Below, piece by piece: positions 54,497-64,000 of a DNA stretch of 64,000 nt. Made by a program: the position numbers and the translations under genes. Numbering within the stretch: the stretch's first letter is position 1; each line of letters begins with the position of its first letter. Source of the stretch: Ascochyta rabiei (lineage: Eukaryota > Ascomycota > Dothideomycetes > Pleosporales > Didymellaceae); the NCBI RefSeq assembly GCF_004011695.2, contig NC_082420.1, positions 310,001 through 374,000 on the forward strand, given 5' to 3'. The notes under the pieces were generated by a model. That model was not told where the DNA came from and made no database searches. It worked only from the letters and a program-made list of their open reading frames with translations.

Positions 54497-55716
54497 TCAC
54501 TTCTTCAAGGCAGCCTTCACACTCGGCACCTCGTCGTCCTTTTCCAGAATGTTGGGCAATGGCCCCACCGGCGTAATGGCAAAGGGATTGATCTGCCCGT
54601 GGCTCTTGGTGTAATGATTCCTGATGTGCTCGAACTCGGTCGTCTGTCCGAATGCGATGGGGTAGTCCCAGTACAGATGCCTCAACCATTGATGGAGGTG
54701 TGGATAGCCGGCGCGACTGTAAGCCGTCAGGATGCGTCTTGTTGGACGTTTGTAGCAATGGACTTACATGTCGCGGATGTTGCACTTGAAGTGCTGGACG
54801 TAGACGGGATCGAATCGGATGATGGTGGTGAAGAGGCGGACATCTGCTTCGGTGACGTGAGGCGAGGAGAGCAGGTACGGTGTGGATGACTCTGCGAGGG
54901 CAGCCTCGACACGATCGAGGGACTTGAACAGTGTGGTGACGTTCTTGGTGTACGCTTCTTCCGTTCTGGGAATTGTCAGTCTACTTCACGTTAATTGCCA
55001 GACAGCCAAACGTACGTAGCAAAACCAGACTTGTACACGCCGTTGTTGATATCGTTGTATACCCAGTCATTCATCTCCTCAATGGCTTTTTGCAAGTTCT
55101 TGGGGAACAGATCCACCTTCTTGTACTCATCGGCAATCAGGTCATCAAACTCAGTGTACAACATCCGGATGATTTCGCTGCTCTCGTTGCTGACAATACG
55201 ATTTTGCTTCTTGTCGTAGAGCGTAGGCACTGTAAACCGCCCTTCATAGTCTGGGTTCTGCTCGTAGTAGATATCCCGGAGATGTGTGTACTCCTTGTGA
55301 AGCGGGTCAGGTGATGTGTTCTCGCCAGGCAGTTTCTCGTCGGGTGTAGCAAAGCGCCAGCCCTTCTCGGCCATGTGCCAGTGCACGCTGGTGAAGCTGA
55401 TGATGTCTTGGAGACCCTTGAGATTCCGAACAATCAGGGTGCGGTGCGCCCAGGGGCACGCATACGAGACATAGAGGTGGTAACGGTCCTTCTCAGCGGG
55501 AAACTCGGCGCCGGGTTTGTTTTCGATAAAAGAGCGGAAGACAGACTGTTGGCGCTTGAACTCGCCGCTCTTGTCTTTGGGGTCCACCCAGTTGAGAATC
55601 GAGCCCTTCTTGTCCATTGCGAACGGATTTGCTGTAAGTGAGAACGCGCGGTTTAGTGGTGTTGTCTTGGTGAAGTGGTTGGGTATCAGTCGCAGTCGCA
55701 CAAGCGTTTTGAACAT
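54497..55716 (-). CDS. ECM4: Omega-like glutathione S-transferase (ECM4/Gto type)
   Basis: Three exons (to 55016, 54965-54768, 54716-54497). From Met 55716 it encodes 372 residues; Met 55617 gives 339 (the usual length for the family) and Met 55836 gives 412. The thioredoxin-like domain carries the catalytic Cys in [14 protein letters not shown] (Cys54 from Met 55617), not a Ser/Tyr active site, so it belongs to the Xi/omega-like glutathionyl-hydroquinone reductase group that removes glutathione from quinone conjugates. The helical C-terminal domain reads [36 protein letters not shown] and [10 protein letters not shown]. The residues between Met 55716 and Met 55617 ([20 protein letters not shown]) look like a mitochondrial presequence, so alternative starts could give dual targeting. 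Confidence 0.93.
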
Positions 55717-56152
55717 GGACCGGGAAGAGAGAATGGTCGGTCGGTTGTTGATTCTGCAGTGGGGCTTGGGGAGAGAATGGTTATAGGTTGTCGATGTCAT
55801 TGAAGCTCGAAGCTCCACTAGCGCGACATCCGTCATAGCCCATGTTGCCCCTCCGAGGTTTACTCAGCATTGGAAAGCTTGACTAACGCTATGTGACTCC
55901 TCTTTGACAAAGCATTAGCAAACCTGCCGTTCCGCACAGGACGTCAAAGCGCGTCCTGTAGAGTATCGAGCTGCCAGGTAAGATTGGTCAATTCGCTTCG
56001 ATGCTCAAACGAGTGATGGTGGTTGCCAAGTCATGCATCGAATTCCTGGGTATCTACTATCTTTGTAGGTTCAAGCATACACGTACATATTCATCCGATC
56101 GTGCGGCAAACTCGCACTAGTTTCTCTTGTTGTGCACTGAAGGCCGTCGTCT
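55717..56152. other. GST upstream and NUP49 downstream region
   Basis: No independent gene is seen. It contains a possible N-terminal extension of the GST (Met at 55836), the GST promoter and the NUP49 3' UTR. Confidence 0.45.
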
Positions 56153-57685
56153 TCATAACAACGTGGCACCAACATTGCCGAGCGTCTGTTTTGTGACTTC
56201 GTCTCGGACCTGTCCCACCTTCTTGGCCGAATCGAGGATTGCGCCCTCGATGGCCTTCAGCGCTTCGACCAATTCACGGCGCTGATCGCGCGGTGCACTT
56301 CTGCTACCCGTCAACTGCTGTGCCTTTTCGAGCGTGCCGACTTCCATTGTGCGGAGATGCCCCTCAATCTCGCGGATCTGTCTCTGGTATACGTCGAGTG
56401 TGCGGCCAAGCTCACCCGTACGGCGGTTGAAGTAACCCATCAGATCGACAGGCTTGGTTGGGTCGTCATCGTCAAGAGCAGCGGTCGCCGGGGGTTTTGT
56501 GCTCGAGGCCGTCAAGTTGGTTGCGTTGCGGTAGTGGAACTGCGCGGGCAGACGCTGGTTCTCGATGGCGCGGAAACTCAGCGTCGCATCCGCGGCGTCC
56601 TTGTTGACAAGCTCTCGCAAGTGAGCAATGCTGGCGGAATCGTTGTCCAGGCCGAGCTCGACTGTAGAGAGGAAGCTCTCGACGTACGCGACGTCGGGCG
56701 CAATGGTCGCGATCTCAGCCTCGCTGTTGGGCAGCGTCTCGCGAATCTGATTGCAGTAGCCAATCTTCCGCTGGATGCCCTCATCGAATGCCTGAATCTG
56801 CGCCTGGAGCTCTGGGGCTAGGTCGTTGAAGCGCGTGGTGCCCCGTAGGCTCTCCAGGCCGATGTTGACGGCCTGGGTGCTGCCGGCCATCTGACCACCT
56901 CCCAGCGTTGAGCCAGGCAGCGTAGATGTTCGTTGTGGAGGAGCCATGGCGCCGAACAGAGAGGTATTTTGCTGTGGCTGGGCCTGCTGTGTGGAGCCAA
57001 AGAGCGAAGGGGTTGTGGTGGACTGGTTCTGTTGTGTGTTGCTGTTGGTGCCGAACAGAGACGGGGTTGAGTTGGGTTGCTGGGTGGTCGAGCCAGGGCT
57101 GGAGCGTCTTGTTAGCTTGGGCATGAGCCAGAGGCACTGCTGTGCTTACAATAGCGACGGCTTTGGCTGCGGCTGCGGCTGGGTGCCAGCGCCCAAGGAG
57201 CCACCGAAAAGAGTGCCGCTGGGTGGCTGCGACGAGTGGGCGGTCGAGGAAGCAAACAGGCCTCCAGTGGCGGGCGCAGGCGTTGCGGGCTTGTTCATGT
57301 TGCCGAAGAGACCTCCGCTTGCGCTTGCGGGCTGAGACGACTGTGCCGGCTGTGCTGATGCGCCAAAGAGGGAGCCCGAGTGGGCGGGTTGTGCTGCTGT
57401 TGAGCCGAAGAGGCCGCCGCTGCTCTGTGGTTGTGAGGCTGCAGCCGTCGGGGCATTGTTTCCACTGGGCTAGTCAGCATTTCGCTCTCGCGTGTGAAAG
57501 ACGCCGCCGTGGTTGTGGTCACTGCGCCTGCCGTCTCCACTCACGACGGCAGCCACAACCATGCAAGCGGCCGTGCTGGAGAAGCAGCAGAGCCGCCTGC
57601 AAACCACGCCGGGGCGGGGGCACACGTACAAAAGACCACCGCCGGTGTTGATGGACAGCGAGTTGGAGCGCCCAAAGCCGGCCAT
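56153..57685 (-). CDS. NUP49: Nucleoporin NUP49
   Basis: Three exons (57685-57630, 57464-57150, 57098-56153) encode 438 residues; intron 1 is unusually long for this window (165 bp). It starts MAGFGRSNSLSINTGGG, as fungal Nup49 proteins do. Residues to about 215 are FG/GLFG repeats (GGLFGS, SLFGAS, GLFGNM, TLFGGS, PSLFGT, TSLFGA) interspersed with Gln/Pro/Thr. The remainder, beginning LESLRGTTRFNDL, is helical coiled coil. Splicing exon 1 to exon 2 restores the motif GGGLFGNN, supporting the junction. Family knowledge: Nup49, Nup57 and Nsp1 form the central-channel trimer of the nuclear pore, the FG repeats binding transport receptors. It is divergent from FIP1. Confidence 0.95.
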
Positions 57686-58181
57686 CCTGTCGCCTCTTCA
57701 AGCTGCTCTTGCTGTGCCCGCTGCCGAGGAAGCTGCGTTGGAAGGCTTGGACAGAGTGCCTGGCGCGGCCACAGAAAGGAGTCGAAGACGCGTTCTGCAG
57801 TGTTGAGGATTGAGCGTGGTCTCACGTGCTGCCGTGTTGGGCGTGGTCTCACGTGCTTCGGTATTGAGGGTGGTGGCTGGTTGGGCAGTGGGTGGTGCGG
57901 GTTGATGGATGGCAAGTCGCGCCGTATCTTGGTGTTTTCCACAGCTCCGCAACAAACAGCAACAGCTCCAGGTGCACGGCCCCACATGCCTTCACGAACA
58001 AGCCACGGCTGAGCTTGAGACGCGACGCCTCTTCCACATCTTTCGCCGAACCGCTCCAACCCACCGACTCGCACGCTCGCGGACCCTGCCGAGAGCCCGT
58101 CGTGTTGCAGCAGCTCTCCGCCCCTCTCGCCTGGCCCACGTCCTCTGCGCGCCGCACGCACACCAGCTAAGCAGAGGAACC
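57686..58181. promoter_or_regulatory. Divergent promoter between NUP49 and FIP1
   Basis: The 496-bp space between the NUP49 and FIP1 start codons serves both genes. A direct duplication of GTGGTCTCACGTGCT occurs near 57818 and 57845, each copy with a TCACGTG E-box. Confidence 0.55.
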
Positions 58182-59244
58182 ATGGACGAAGAAGACGACG
58201 ACCTCTACGGCCCCTCTGAGCCTGCCACCGAGACCAAGAAAGCGACCAAGAAGGAACAGGACGCTTCCAGCGACGACGAGCCCATGGACGAAGGCGCAGA
58301 TTCAGGCGACGACAACGACGACGATGGCGACGACGACAGCGACTCGGTACGAACACTGGCGATCGCGAAACGCACGACAGCTGACATGATGGCAGGACCT
58401 GGAGTTCATCATAGACAAGCCTGCGACTGCAGCCAAGCCCGCGGCGTAAGTTTTTTTTGGACGCGCTCAGCAAGCATGCCCGTGCTAAACCACTCCCTCC
58501 AGTGCATCACAACCACAAGAATCAAAGGCCATAAAGATCGAGGCCCCGCCCCACTCCACGTCCACACCGCAGCCACCTTCCAACCAGCAGGCAATACCCA
58601 CACCGGGGCTCGCCCCCCAAGTCTCGCAGTTGTCAGGACTAGCCTACCCAGCGCTTCACACTTCCAACGTGGACGTCAACGCAAACCCAACCTACCCACC
58701 GCTGTCCAAGTCGCTCCTCCATGTCGACCTCGACGCCGATCTGGCCGAAGAGCACAAGCTCTGGCGGCGCCCGGGCGAAGATTACTCGGACTATTTCAAC
58801 TACGGCTTCGACGAGTTCACCTGGGAGACGTACAGGCTGAAGCAGCAGCAGATGAGCCAGACGATACAACAGCAAAAGCACGAAATGGCACAGATGCAGC
58901 AGATGATGTCCGGAGGCATGCCTGGAATGCCTCCCATGCCCGGTGCTGGTGCGCCGGTCGGTGCGCCTCAGGGTCCTGGTGGCATGAACGGAATGGGCGG
59001 TATGCCGCCAGGTGGAATGGACGAGGGCCAGATGCAGATGATGATGCAGCAAATGGCCAGCTCGGGCATGGATCCAAGCCAGATGGATTTTGCGACTTTT
59101 ATGCAGATGGCGGGCGGTGGCATGGGCGGACCGGGAGGGCCGGGAGGGTTCGGAGGCGGGGGACAGCAGGGTGCTGGGTTTCAGCAAGGACACCAGGGCG
59201 GTGGTGGGAGAGGCGGCCGAGGAGGAAGAGGGAGAGGGTGGTAG
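58182..59244 (+). CDS. FIP1: FIP1, pre-mRNA polyadenylation factor
   Basis: Three exons (58182-58346, 58396-58445, 58503-59244) encode 318 residues. An acidic, disordered N-terminus ([16 protein letters not shown] then a long Asp/Glu run) matches Fip1. The Fip1 motif is at about residues 158-182: [22 protein letters not shown] Met/Gln/Gly-rich tail ends in a [11 protein letters not shown] box, suggesting RNA contact. Family knowledge: Fip1 tethers poly(A) polymerase to the cleavage and polyadenylation factor through its acidic region and binds Yth1/CPSF30 through the Fip1 motif, in the nucleus. Both junctions fall in frame ([13 protein letters not shown] and KPA/ASQPQ). Long frames in the other register along the same stretch are shadows. 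Confidence 0.95.
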
Positions 59245-59730
59245 GCAAGGAGTTCCTCTCGAGGCAACATAACATGTGACGGGAGTCGCATCATCATCAT
59301 TTGGCGTTTTATGTACAAGACTACGATACCAAGGAAGCTTTCTGGAGGAACAAACGGTAAAACGGCAAAAGCGCAAGGCTGCAGATTCATCGGAAGATCT
59401 TGTCATGTTCGTCTGCAATGCAGTGCCATTCTCAGTCCCCAGAGCGCCTCGACTACGGCCATCAGCCCATGCCGCCCAGCCGCGTGCGCCTTTTCATGTC
59501 GTATTAGCGACCATCAAGCATCTCACCACTCCACCCTGCTCTTCGTCTGCTCGCTTTGCGCTTTTTCCAATAACAAAAAACAAAAAGGCCGTGTGTAGGC
59601 TGTCTAGCTGCTCATTTCCGTTTTCTCTTGTGCTTCCATCATTTTGTGACGTATAGGCCAAGTCGTTTTCTCTTGTGCTTCCATCAATTTGTCGCATATA
59701 GGCCAAGTCTCGCGACACTGCAGCCATGGC
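59245..59730. other. Convergent intergenic space
   Basis: Between the FIP1 and LEA1 stop codons. A ~50-bp direct duplication lies near 59625-59710, sharing GTTTTCTCTTGTGCTTCCATCA(T/A)TTTGT and then ATAGGCCAAGTC. No gene seen. Confidence 0.5.
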
Positions 59731-60645
59731 TCATGTCTCCATAGGGTCTCCACCCTCGAGAATGTGCGCCGGTATCCGCCCTTCGGCAAAATCCTTCTCG
59801 AGCCTGGCCATCTCTGCTAAGCTAGTTGCAGCCTGAATGGCGGCGCGCATCCTCTTCTTCTCGTCGTCGGTGTAGATGCGATCCTTGCTGTAACCGTGCG
59901 AGCCGTTTGTAGTCGGGACGACGAATCCTTTGGACTTTACGCCCATGATCTTGCTGGCCAGCTCTGTTGGCTCCTCTGCTGTGCCGAACAGCTCGGCCGC
60001 CTTGTTGCGCTCAATGTCCTTGACCTTCGCGTAGTCGAGGTAGCGCACTGTGGGACATCGCCAGATCACCCAGTACCGGTAGTTCTGTGCGTCGTCAGCA
60101 TGTTCCTGTGCGCGCGGTGGGACGCGACGCAATGGTCCGCACCTCCTTGCTGGCCACGGGATTGCCAATGGCCGACAGAAACACCAGCTTCTTGAAGCCT
60201 GCCAGAGGATCAAGGTCGGCCAGCTCCGTGAGCCGGTTCTTTGTCAGGACGAGCGTTTGCAGGTTCGGTATGCTTGTGGAGAGGTTCGGCTGGATGTTCG
60301 CGACGCGGTTCTGCGCAAGGAGGAGTGTGCGGAGGCGAGGCTGGAGAGGGAAGTTTCCGAGTTGCGCAATATCGTTGTCGGTCAGGTCGACTGCGTCGTT
60401 GTCCTACGCCAATCGTCAGCTGCAGGCCTGGCAAGCAGCATCGACACACTCCAGACTTACTCGCGCGGCGCCCATGTTCTCGATGGCGGAGATTTTGTGG
60501 CCTAGATTTCACAGGCATTGATATCAATTCAGCTCGCAGGTGTAGTATCTGTTCTTTCCAACGCACCTCGCAGATCGAGTTCACGCTCCGTGAGACAGTT
60601 GATGAAGGATAGAGAGTTGTTGATCAGGTCTGTGGTTAACCTCAT
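59731..60645 (-). CDS. LEA1: U2 snRNP protein A' (LEA1)
   Basis: Four exons (60645-60567, 60501-60461, 60403-60143, 60084-59731), all in phase, encode 244 residues; exon 2 is only 41 nt. Begins MRLTTDLINNSLSFINCLTERELDLRG, the typical U2A' opening, then leucine-rich repeats (HKISAIENMG; VDLTDNDIAQLGNFP; LRTLLLAQNRVANIQ; LQTLVLTKNRLTELADLDPL) capped by NPVASKENYRYWVIWRCPTVRYLDYAKV, the U2A' LRR cap. The C-terminal ~80 residues are charged and helical. Family knowledge: U2A' binds stem-loop IV of U2 snRNA together with U2B'' and is part of the spliceosome. Length matches yeast Lea1 (238). Confidence 0.95.
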
Positions 60646-61102
60646 ATTGGCGGTAGTGACGCGTAGCTCGGCGGAGAGGATAGATCTGGGGTATTCGACA
60701 GAAGCGCAGCACGTCGCGTGCTTGATTTGCGGGTTCGGTGAAAGAGCCGCGATCCTCGACACGGGAATTCAAGGTTCACGGTTGCCAAGTCTAGCGTCGT
60801 TCTTCTCAGCCCTACCACGGAATGCGCCGCCAGCACCACTTGACGAGCGCATGCAACTTCACTCTCTGCTGACCTGACCAAGCCTGTGGTGCATCGCTTT
60901 TGTTACCGTCCGCTATGCATGCACGATCCTTGTATTGGATGGGTCAGTCTCCTCAATAAACGCCTTCCATAATCTGGATTTAGGGACTACATGAGCAGAT
61001 GACCGACATATCCACAGCCTCGATCCAGCAAGCAAGTAGCTGACCACAACAGACTCAGCGTCGTTCATCTACCAAACGCCTCCAGTTCGCTGCTTCGCAT
61101 CC
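60646..61102. other. LEA1 upstream region
   Basis: This 457-bp interval between LEA1 and the next same-strand gene should contain the LEA1 promoter. No coding sequence is seen. Confidence 0.45.
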
Positions 61103-61750
61103 CTAGCCATGCCAGCTCCTAACGTGCCCCTCCACCACCCCCACCTTCCAACCCCCTTCTCTCCTATACACACTACCACATCTCTTCACAAAGCATCTCT
61201 CGTGATCTTCTTTCGTTCCATGCCACAAGACGTCTTCCTGTCGCATACAGACACCATGAATATCGCACCCAACAGGGTTTTCCCACTGGTGAACCTCCAG
61301 TTTCTGGCGGCTCGGAAACCAATTGTAGCATACGGCACACTGTTCGCGTTCAAGGTTGGCTTCAGCGGTGAGCGTTTGAACGCCCGACGGCGTGACTGAA
61401 TACGTCAAAGACGCAATGACGTGCGTGTCTTGCAGCGTTACAAAAGACTGCGCCAGTGTTTGAGCGAGAGGGGCACTCGTTGCACGCACATCGTGGGGGC
61501 TGTAGAGTGCCAAATCGTGCGTGTTATGGAGGTTGTTGTGATATGAGCGACGCCGGGCTACTGCACCGGTAGTGCCCTGGCTGGTACGGAAGCGGGTATC
61601 GTCTGGATACACAACTCTGCTGCTATGGTCATGGTACTCCTGGGTGTGCGTCGGACGGAAGCTAGATCTATGGTGGGTGCAACGGTAGCCACTGCCGTGG
61701 AATGGCATGTTTTCGAGATGAGTAGATTGACAGACTCCAAGTCGTTGCAC
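61103..61750 (-). CDS. Hypothetical Cys/His-rich (zinc-finger-like) protein
   Basis: A single exon of 215 residues. The first ~110 residues are polar and His/Ser/Arg-rich, probably disordered. The C-terminal half has evenly placed metal-binding residues: CAVCYNWFPSRQKLEVHQWE (Cys-x2-Cys then His 13 residues later), then CDIHGVCM, DHERCFVKRC, and VEGHVRSWHG at the end. The Cys-x2-Cys..His start resembles a C2H2 finger with the second half remodelled, and the later residues could form another site. I cannot name the family. The Met at 61708 (start of MPFHGSG) is an alternative start. It lies on the same strand as, and downstream of, VPS15. Confidence 0.65.
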   Translation of the reverse strand: MQRLGVCQSTHLENMPFHGSGYRCTHHRSSFRPTHTQEYHDHSSRVVYPDDTRFRTSQGTTGAVARRRSYHNNLHNTHDLALYSPHDVRATSAPLAQTLAQSFVTLQDTHVIASLTYSVTPSGVQTLTAEANLEREQCAVCYNWFPSRQKLEVHQWENPVGCDIHGVCMRQEDVLWHGTKEDHERCFVKRCGSVYRREGGWKVGVVEGHVRSWHG

Positions 61751-62125
61751 ATAAGAGATACAAGAGAAGCGATTCTCGACGCAAGTTATCTTTCCTCTGA
61801 TGGCTGCATGACACGCATAGCTGCATATGCGCGCCGTCAGGCTGGCTTATGTTCCTTCACCGGTCAACACAAAGAGCCCAATCTAAGGCAGCCCGAGAGT
61901 TCGCCAGCTTCGACAAGACGACCTCGAACACTGTTTCAAACCCGGCTGAAACTGTGCACAATCAAGACAAGAATAAGAGTTGCAATCATGCGTCGTCGTA
62001 CCATCTCCGCCATCGTAGTGGCTAGATTGAGGAGGCACGCACAAGGCTGAGAAAACAATTGGCAGTCTGAGTCAAGATAATCATAGGCGCGTGAGGTTCG
62101 CTCTTGCGTGATGTTCTACAAGGAA
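61751..62125. other. Intergenic, VPS15 3' flank
   Basis: The 375 bp between the VPS15 stop and the upstream zinc-finger-like gene contain only short frames. Confidence 0.4.
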
Positions 62126-64000
62126 CTACATGAACATGTAGATAACACCCGATCGATCAGCCGAGATGATCATGCCATAAGGCTGCTCTACCAGAGCCAC
62201 ATCCATAATTGTATCCAGGTGGGTCTTGAGAAGTTGCTGTTGCTGTAGCGATATCAGACCAGATCGAGATGACTTCGATGCTGGTTTTTTGCTCGAAGCA
62301 GAGCTCTTGCTCTCTCGACCGTTCAAGGATTGGGGCGGGGGCTGCGACGAGAGCTCTGTAATGACAGTAGTATCGACTCCCGGCTGACTAATACCAAACT
62401 GGGGCTTTGCCTCGTCTACCTCTAGGCCACTAACCACCATTGATGCTTCTGGACGATATGTGTCCCAGTATCGGATCTTCCAGTCCGGACCAGCGGTGAG
62501 GATGAAAGTATGCTTCGCATCGCCCTTGTCGTCTACTGCTTGTGTATGCACGGCAAAGGCTCGGATACTACGATCTGCGCTTTGGTCTGCGGTGGGTTCT
62601 AGTGCGGTGGCGAAACGGCCGAGCATTCCACCTGGCTTCTCTTCATCGAGATCAGCGAGTAGAGTGCTCTTCAGCCCTGTCTCCTTACCACCACCGATAC
62701 GATACACACGTTCGCAGATGTGCTTCTCCCAATCCCACATCGTCACCTCACCTTGCCCGCTACCCCCAGCAATGTATAGCCGCTGTGATCGTTTTCTTCT
62801 TGGATCTTGCACTAGCATGAGTCGATGTACGGGAGAGGCCCCGCTGTAGACCCATGCTTTGAGGCGCAATTTGAAGCGAAGATCCCATAGATTAAGCACA
62901 CCATGGGATGTACCTAGCAACAGCCAATGTGCTTTCTTGTCCACACAGAAGCAGGTCGGGGTTCCATGGTTCAGTGGATTCTTTAAAACGAACAGCTCTT
63001 CCATGGTTTTTAGGTCCAGTGCAATAATCTTTGAAGTGTTCGTGGCCAACAACAGCACTGATTTGCTGTCCTCGTTGTAATGCTCTGACCAGACGGCCTG
63101 GTCTCCCTTCGATAATTGATACTCTCGGAGAAGTCTTGGTCTCCCAAACTTGACAGTACCATCGGCTCCTTGGAAATAATCAACACGTACAACGTGGACG
63201 CTACCATCACTGCCGGTAGCTACGAACGAGTAGGTTTGCTCCACAAAGACAAGACTTGTCACTTTCACATCATCGCCGAGCTTGTATGTCTGTCGAGAGC
63301 GACGTGTGATGTTGCGCTCGAGACGTGAAGTATCCCAGATCTTGACAGTGCCGTCGTCGGAACCACTGATGAAGAAGCCTTGATCCGGAGAAACTAGTAC
63401 ACGGCTCACAGCAGCGACATGCTCACTGAAAGTCGCCACCAGCATACCCTCAGGCCTCCATGGGACACCTGCTAAAGAATGGTGGGCATCTTTGTAGCGA
63501 ATAGGAGGTCTTCTGATCGGAAGCTGAATACGCGGTCCAAACTCAATCTCGCCAGAAGGGAAGCGTTCAATGAGCATCGAATCGAGCAGTTTCAAAACCG
63601 CAGGATCATTCCCTGTGTAATTGTGGGCATTTCTGAACCGTATTTGAGAAGGGCTCCGTTGTGGTTTGTCAACGGCAAATGGCGAGGACGGCTGACGAGA
63701 ACGAGACGTGTCTCGTGCATGCGCTGCATCGACTTTCCCGAAAGCATTTGCAGAAGTTGTACCAATCTCAGGAAGCGCTTTGTTTTCTCTCTTGTTGAGT
63801 AAGCTCAAAACGCTGTTACGATGATGTAACGATTGCAGGTGGTCTACAGTACCAAGCGAGCCTATGGGGGAGTGATTGGGCGATGTATTACTTGGCATCT
63901 GGAGCGAGCTCCTTCTTAAGCCAGTCTCAGAAGATGGTGATCCTCTACCGTGACGCAGGTCATGGGATGAGTTCGCAGGATTTGAACGCGGTGGTATGGC
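62126..64000 (-). CDS. VPS15: VPS15 (PI3-kinase regulatory subunit), C-terminal WD40 part, partial
   Basis: The reading frame is open from the stop at 62126 to the right edge of the window (at least 625 codons including the stop), so the start, kinase and HEAT regions lie beyond 64000. The Met at 63898 is internal. The visible part has a Ser-rich linker and then a WD40 propeller: LAGVPWRPEGMLVATFSEHVAAVSRVLVSPDQGFF, SGSDDGTVKIWDTSRLERNITRRSRQTY, SFVATGSDGSVHVVRVD, LLGTSHGVLNLWDLRF, and the closing ADRSGVIYMFM. These are close in pattern to human PIK3R4. Family knowledge: Vps15 activates Vps34 in the autophagy and endosomal complexes on the vacuole and endosome membranes. No intron is visible in this part. 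Confidence 0.94.
   Translation of the reverse strand, partial: AIPPRSNPANSSHDLRHGRGSPSSETGLRRSSLQMPSNTSPNHSPIGSLGTVDHLQSLHHRNSVLSLLNKRENKALPEIGTTSANAFGKVDAAHARDTSRSRQPSSPFAVDKPQRSPSQIRFRNAHNYTGNDPAVLKLLDSMLIERFPSGEIEFGPRIQLPIRRPPIRYKDAHHSLAGVPWRPEGMLVATFSEHVAAVSRVLVSPDQGFFISGSDDGTVKIWDTSRLERNITRRSRQTYKLGDDVKVTSLVFVEQTYSFVATGSDGSVHVVRVDYFQGADGTVKFGRPRLLREYQLSKGDQAVWSEHYNEDSKSVLLLATNTSKIIALDLKTMEELFVLKNPLNHGTPTCFCVDKKAHWLLLGTSHGVLNLWDLRFKLRLKAWVYSGASPVHRLMLVQDPRRKRSQRLYIAGGSGQGEVTMWDWEKHICERVYRIGGGKETGLKSTLLADLDEEKPGGMLGRFATALEPTADQSADRSIRAFAVHTQAVDDKGDAKHTFILTAGPDWKIRYWDTYRPEASMVVSGLEVDEAKPQFGISQPGVDTTVITELSSQPPPQSLNGRESKSSASSKKPASKSSRSGLISLQQQQLLKTHLDTIMDVALVEQPYGMIISADRSGVIYMFM

Noticed and set aside
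57909..59279. 456-codon plus-strand frame over the FIP1 region
   Set aside because: It reads through both FIP1 introns in another register; the spliced FIP1 model explains the conserved motif.

Overview
The window looks like nuclear DNA of a filamentous ascomycete, probably a dothideomycete of the Pleosporales type. The reasons are short introns (about 47-60 bp, GT..AG, with CTAAC/CTGAC-like branch sites), secreted plant-cell-wall enzymes with a fungal CBM1, and pogo-type DNA transposons whose open reading frames carry TGG-to-TAG changes typical of repeat-induced point mutation (RIP). The order assignment is inference. Exon structures were built by hand by matching splice sites to reading frame, and every spliced model reported closes in frame.

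Layout. 0-22.5 kb is mostly ordinary gene space: a coiled-coil hypothetical protein, secreted dipeptidyl peptidase IV, a DUF4385 protein, a small membrane protein, a PP4-type phosphatase (PPH3) with two large insertions and a 60-bp minisatellite in its promoter, a CBM1-tailed PL3 pectate lyase, a PTR2-type peptide transporter, a possible membrane protein, RAS, a molybdopterin-binding-domain protein and, divergent from it, glia maturation factor (AIM7).

22.5-41 kb is an accessory block, gene-poor and repeat-rich. It holds a TRI12-type MFS efflux pump, the truncated 3' end of a GPI-anchored chitin deacetylase abutting an AT-rich block with a probable solo LTR, a secreted tyrosinase, a secreted TRI14-like protein, two complete but RIP-damaged pogo/Fot1-like elements 25 bp apart, and a 424-bp MITE related to the second.

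41-64 kb returns to dense housekeeping genes: ALG2 (N-glycan assembly), IML1 (SEACIT/GATOR1), a folliculin-interacting-protein (LST4/FNIP) homologue, an omega-like glutathione transferase, NUP49, FIP1, U2 snRNP A' (LEA1), a zinc-finger-like protein and the C-terminal WD40 half of VPS15, which runs off the right edge. IML1 and the FNIP homologue are neighbours; in yeast and mammals both families belong to GAP complexes acting on Rag/Gtr GTPases upstream of TORC1. Between them lies a five-copy, 58-bp array whose copies each keep two potential hairpins.

The strongest candidates for something new are that hairpin array, the enlarged PP4 with its E-box minisatellite, a probable GC-AG intron directly after the AIM7 start codon, and the TRI12-like/tyrosinase/TRI14-like set beside the transposon island. 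I found no CRISPR array, rRNA or convincing tRNA.
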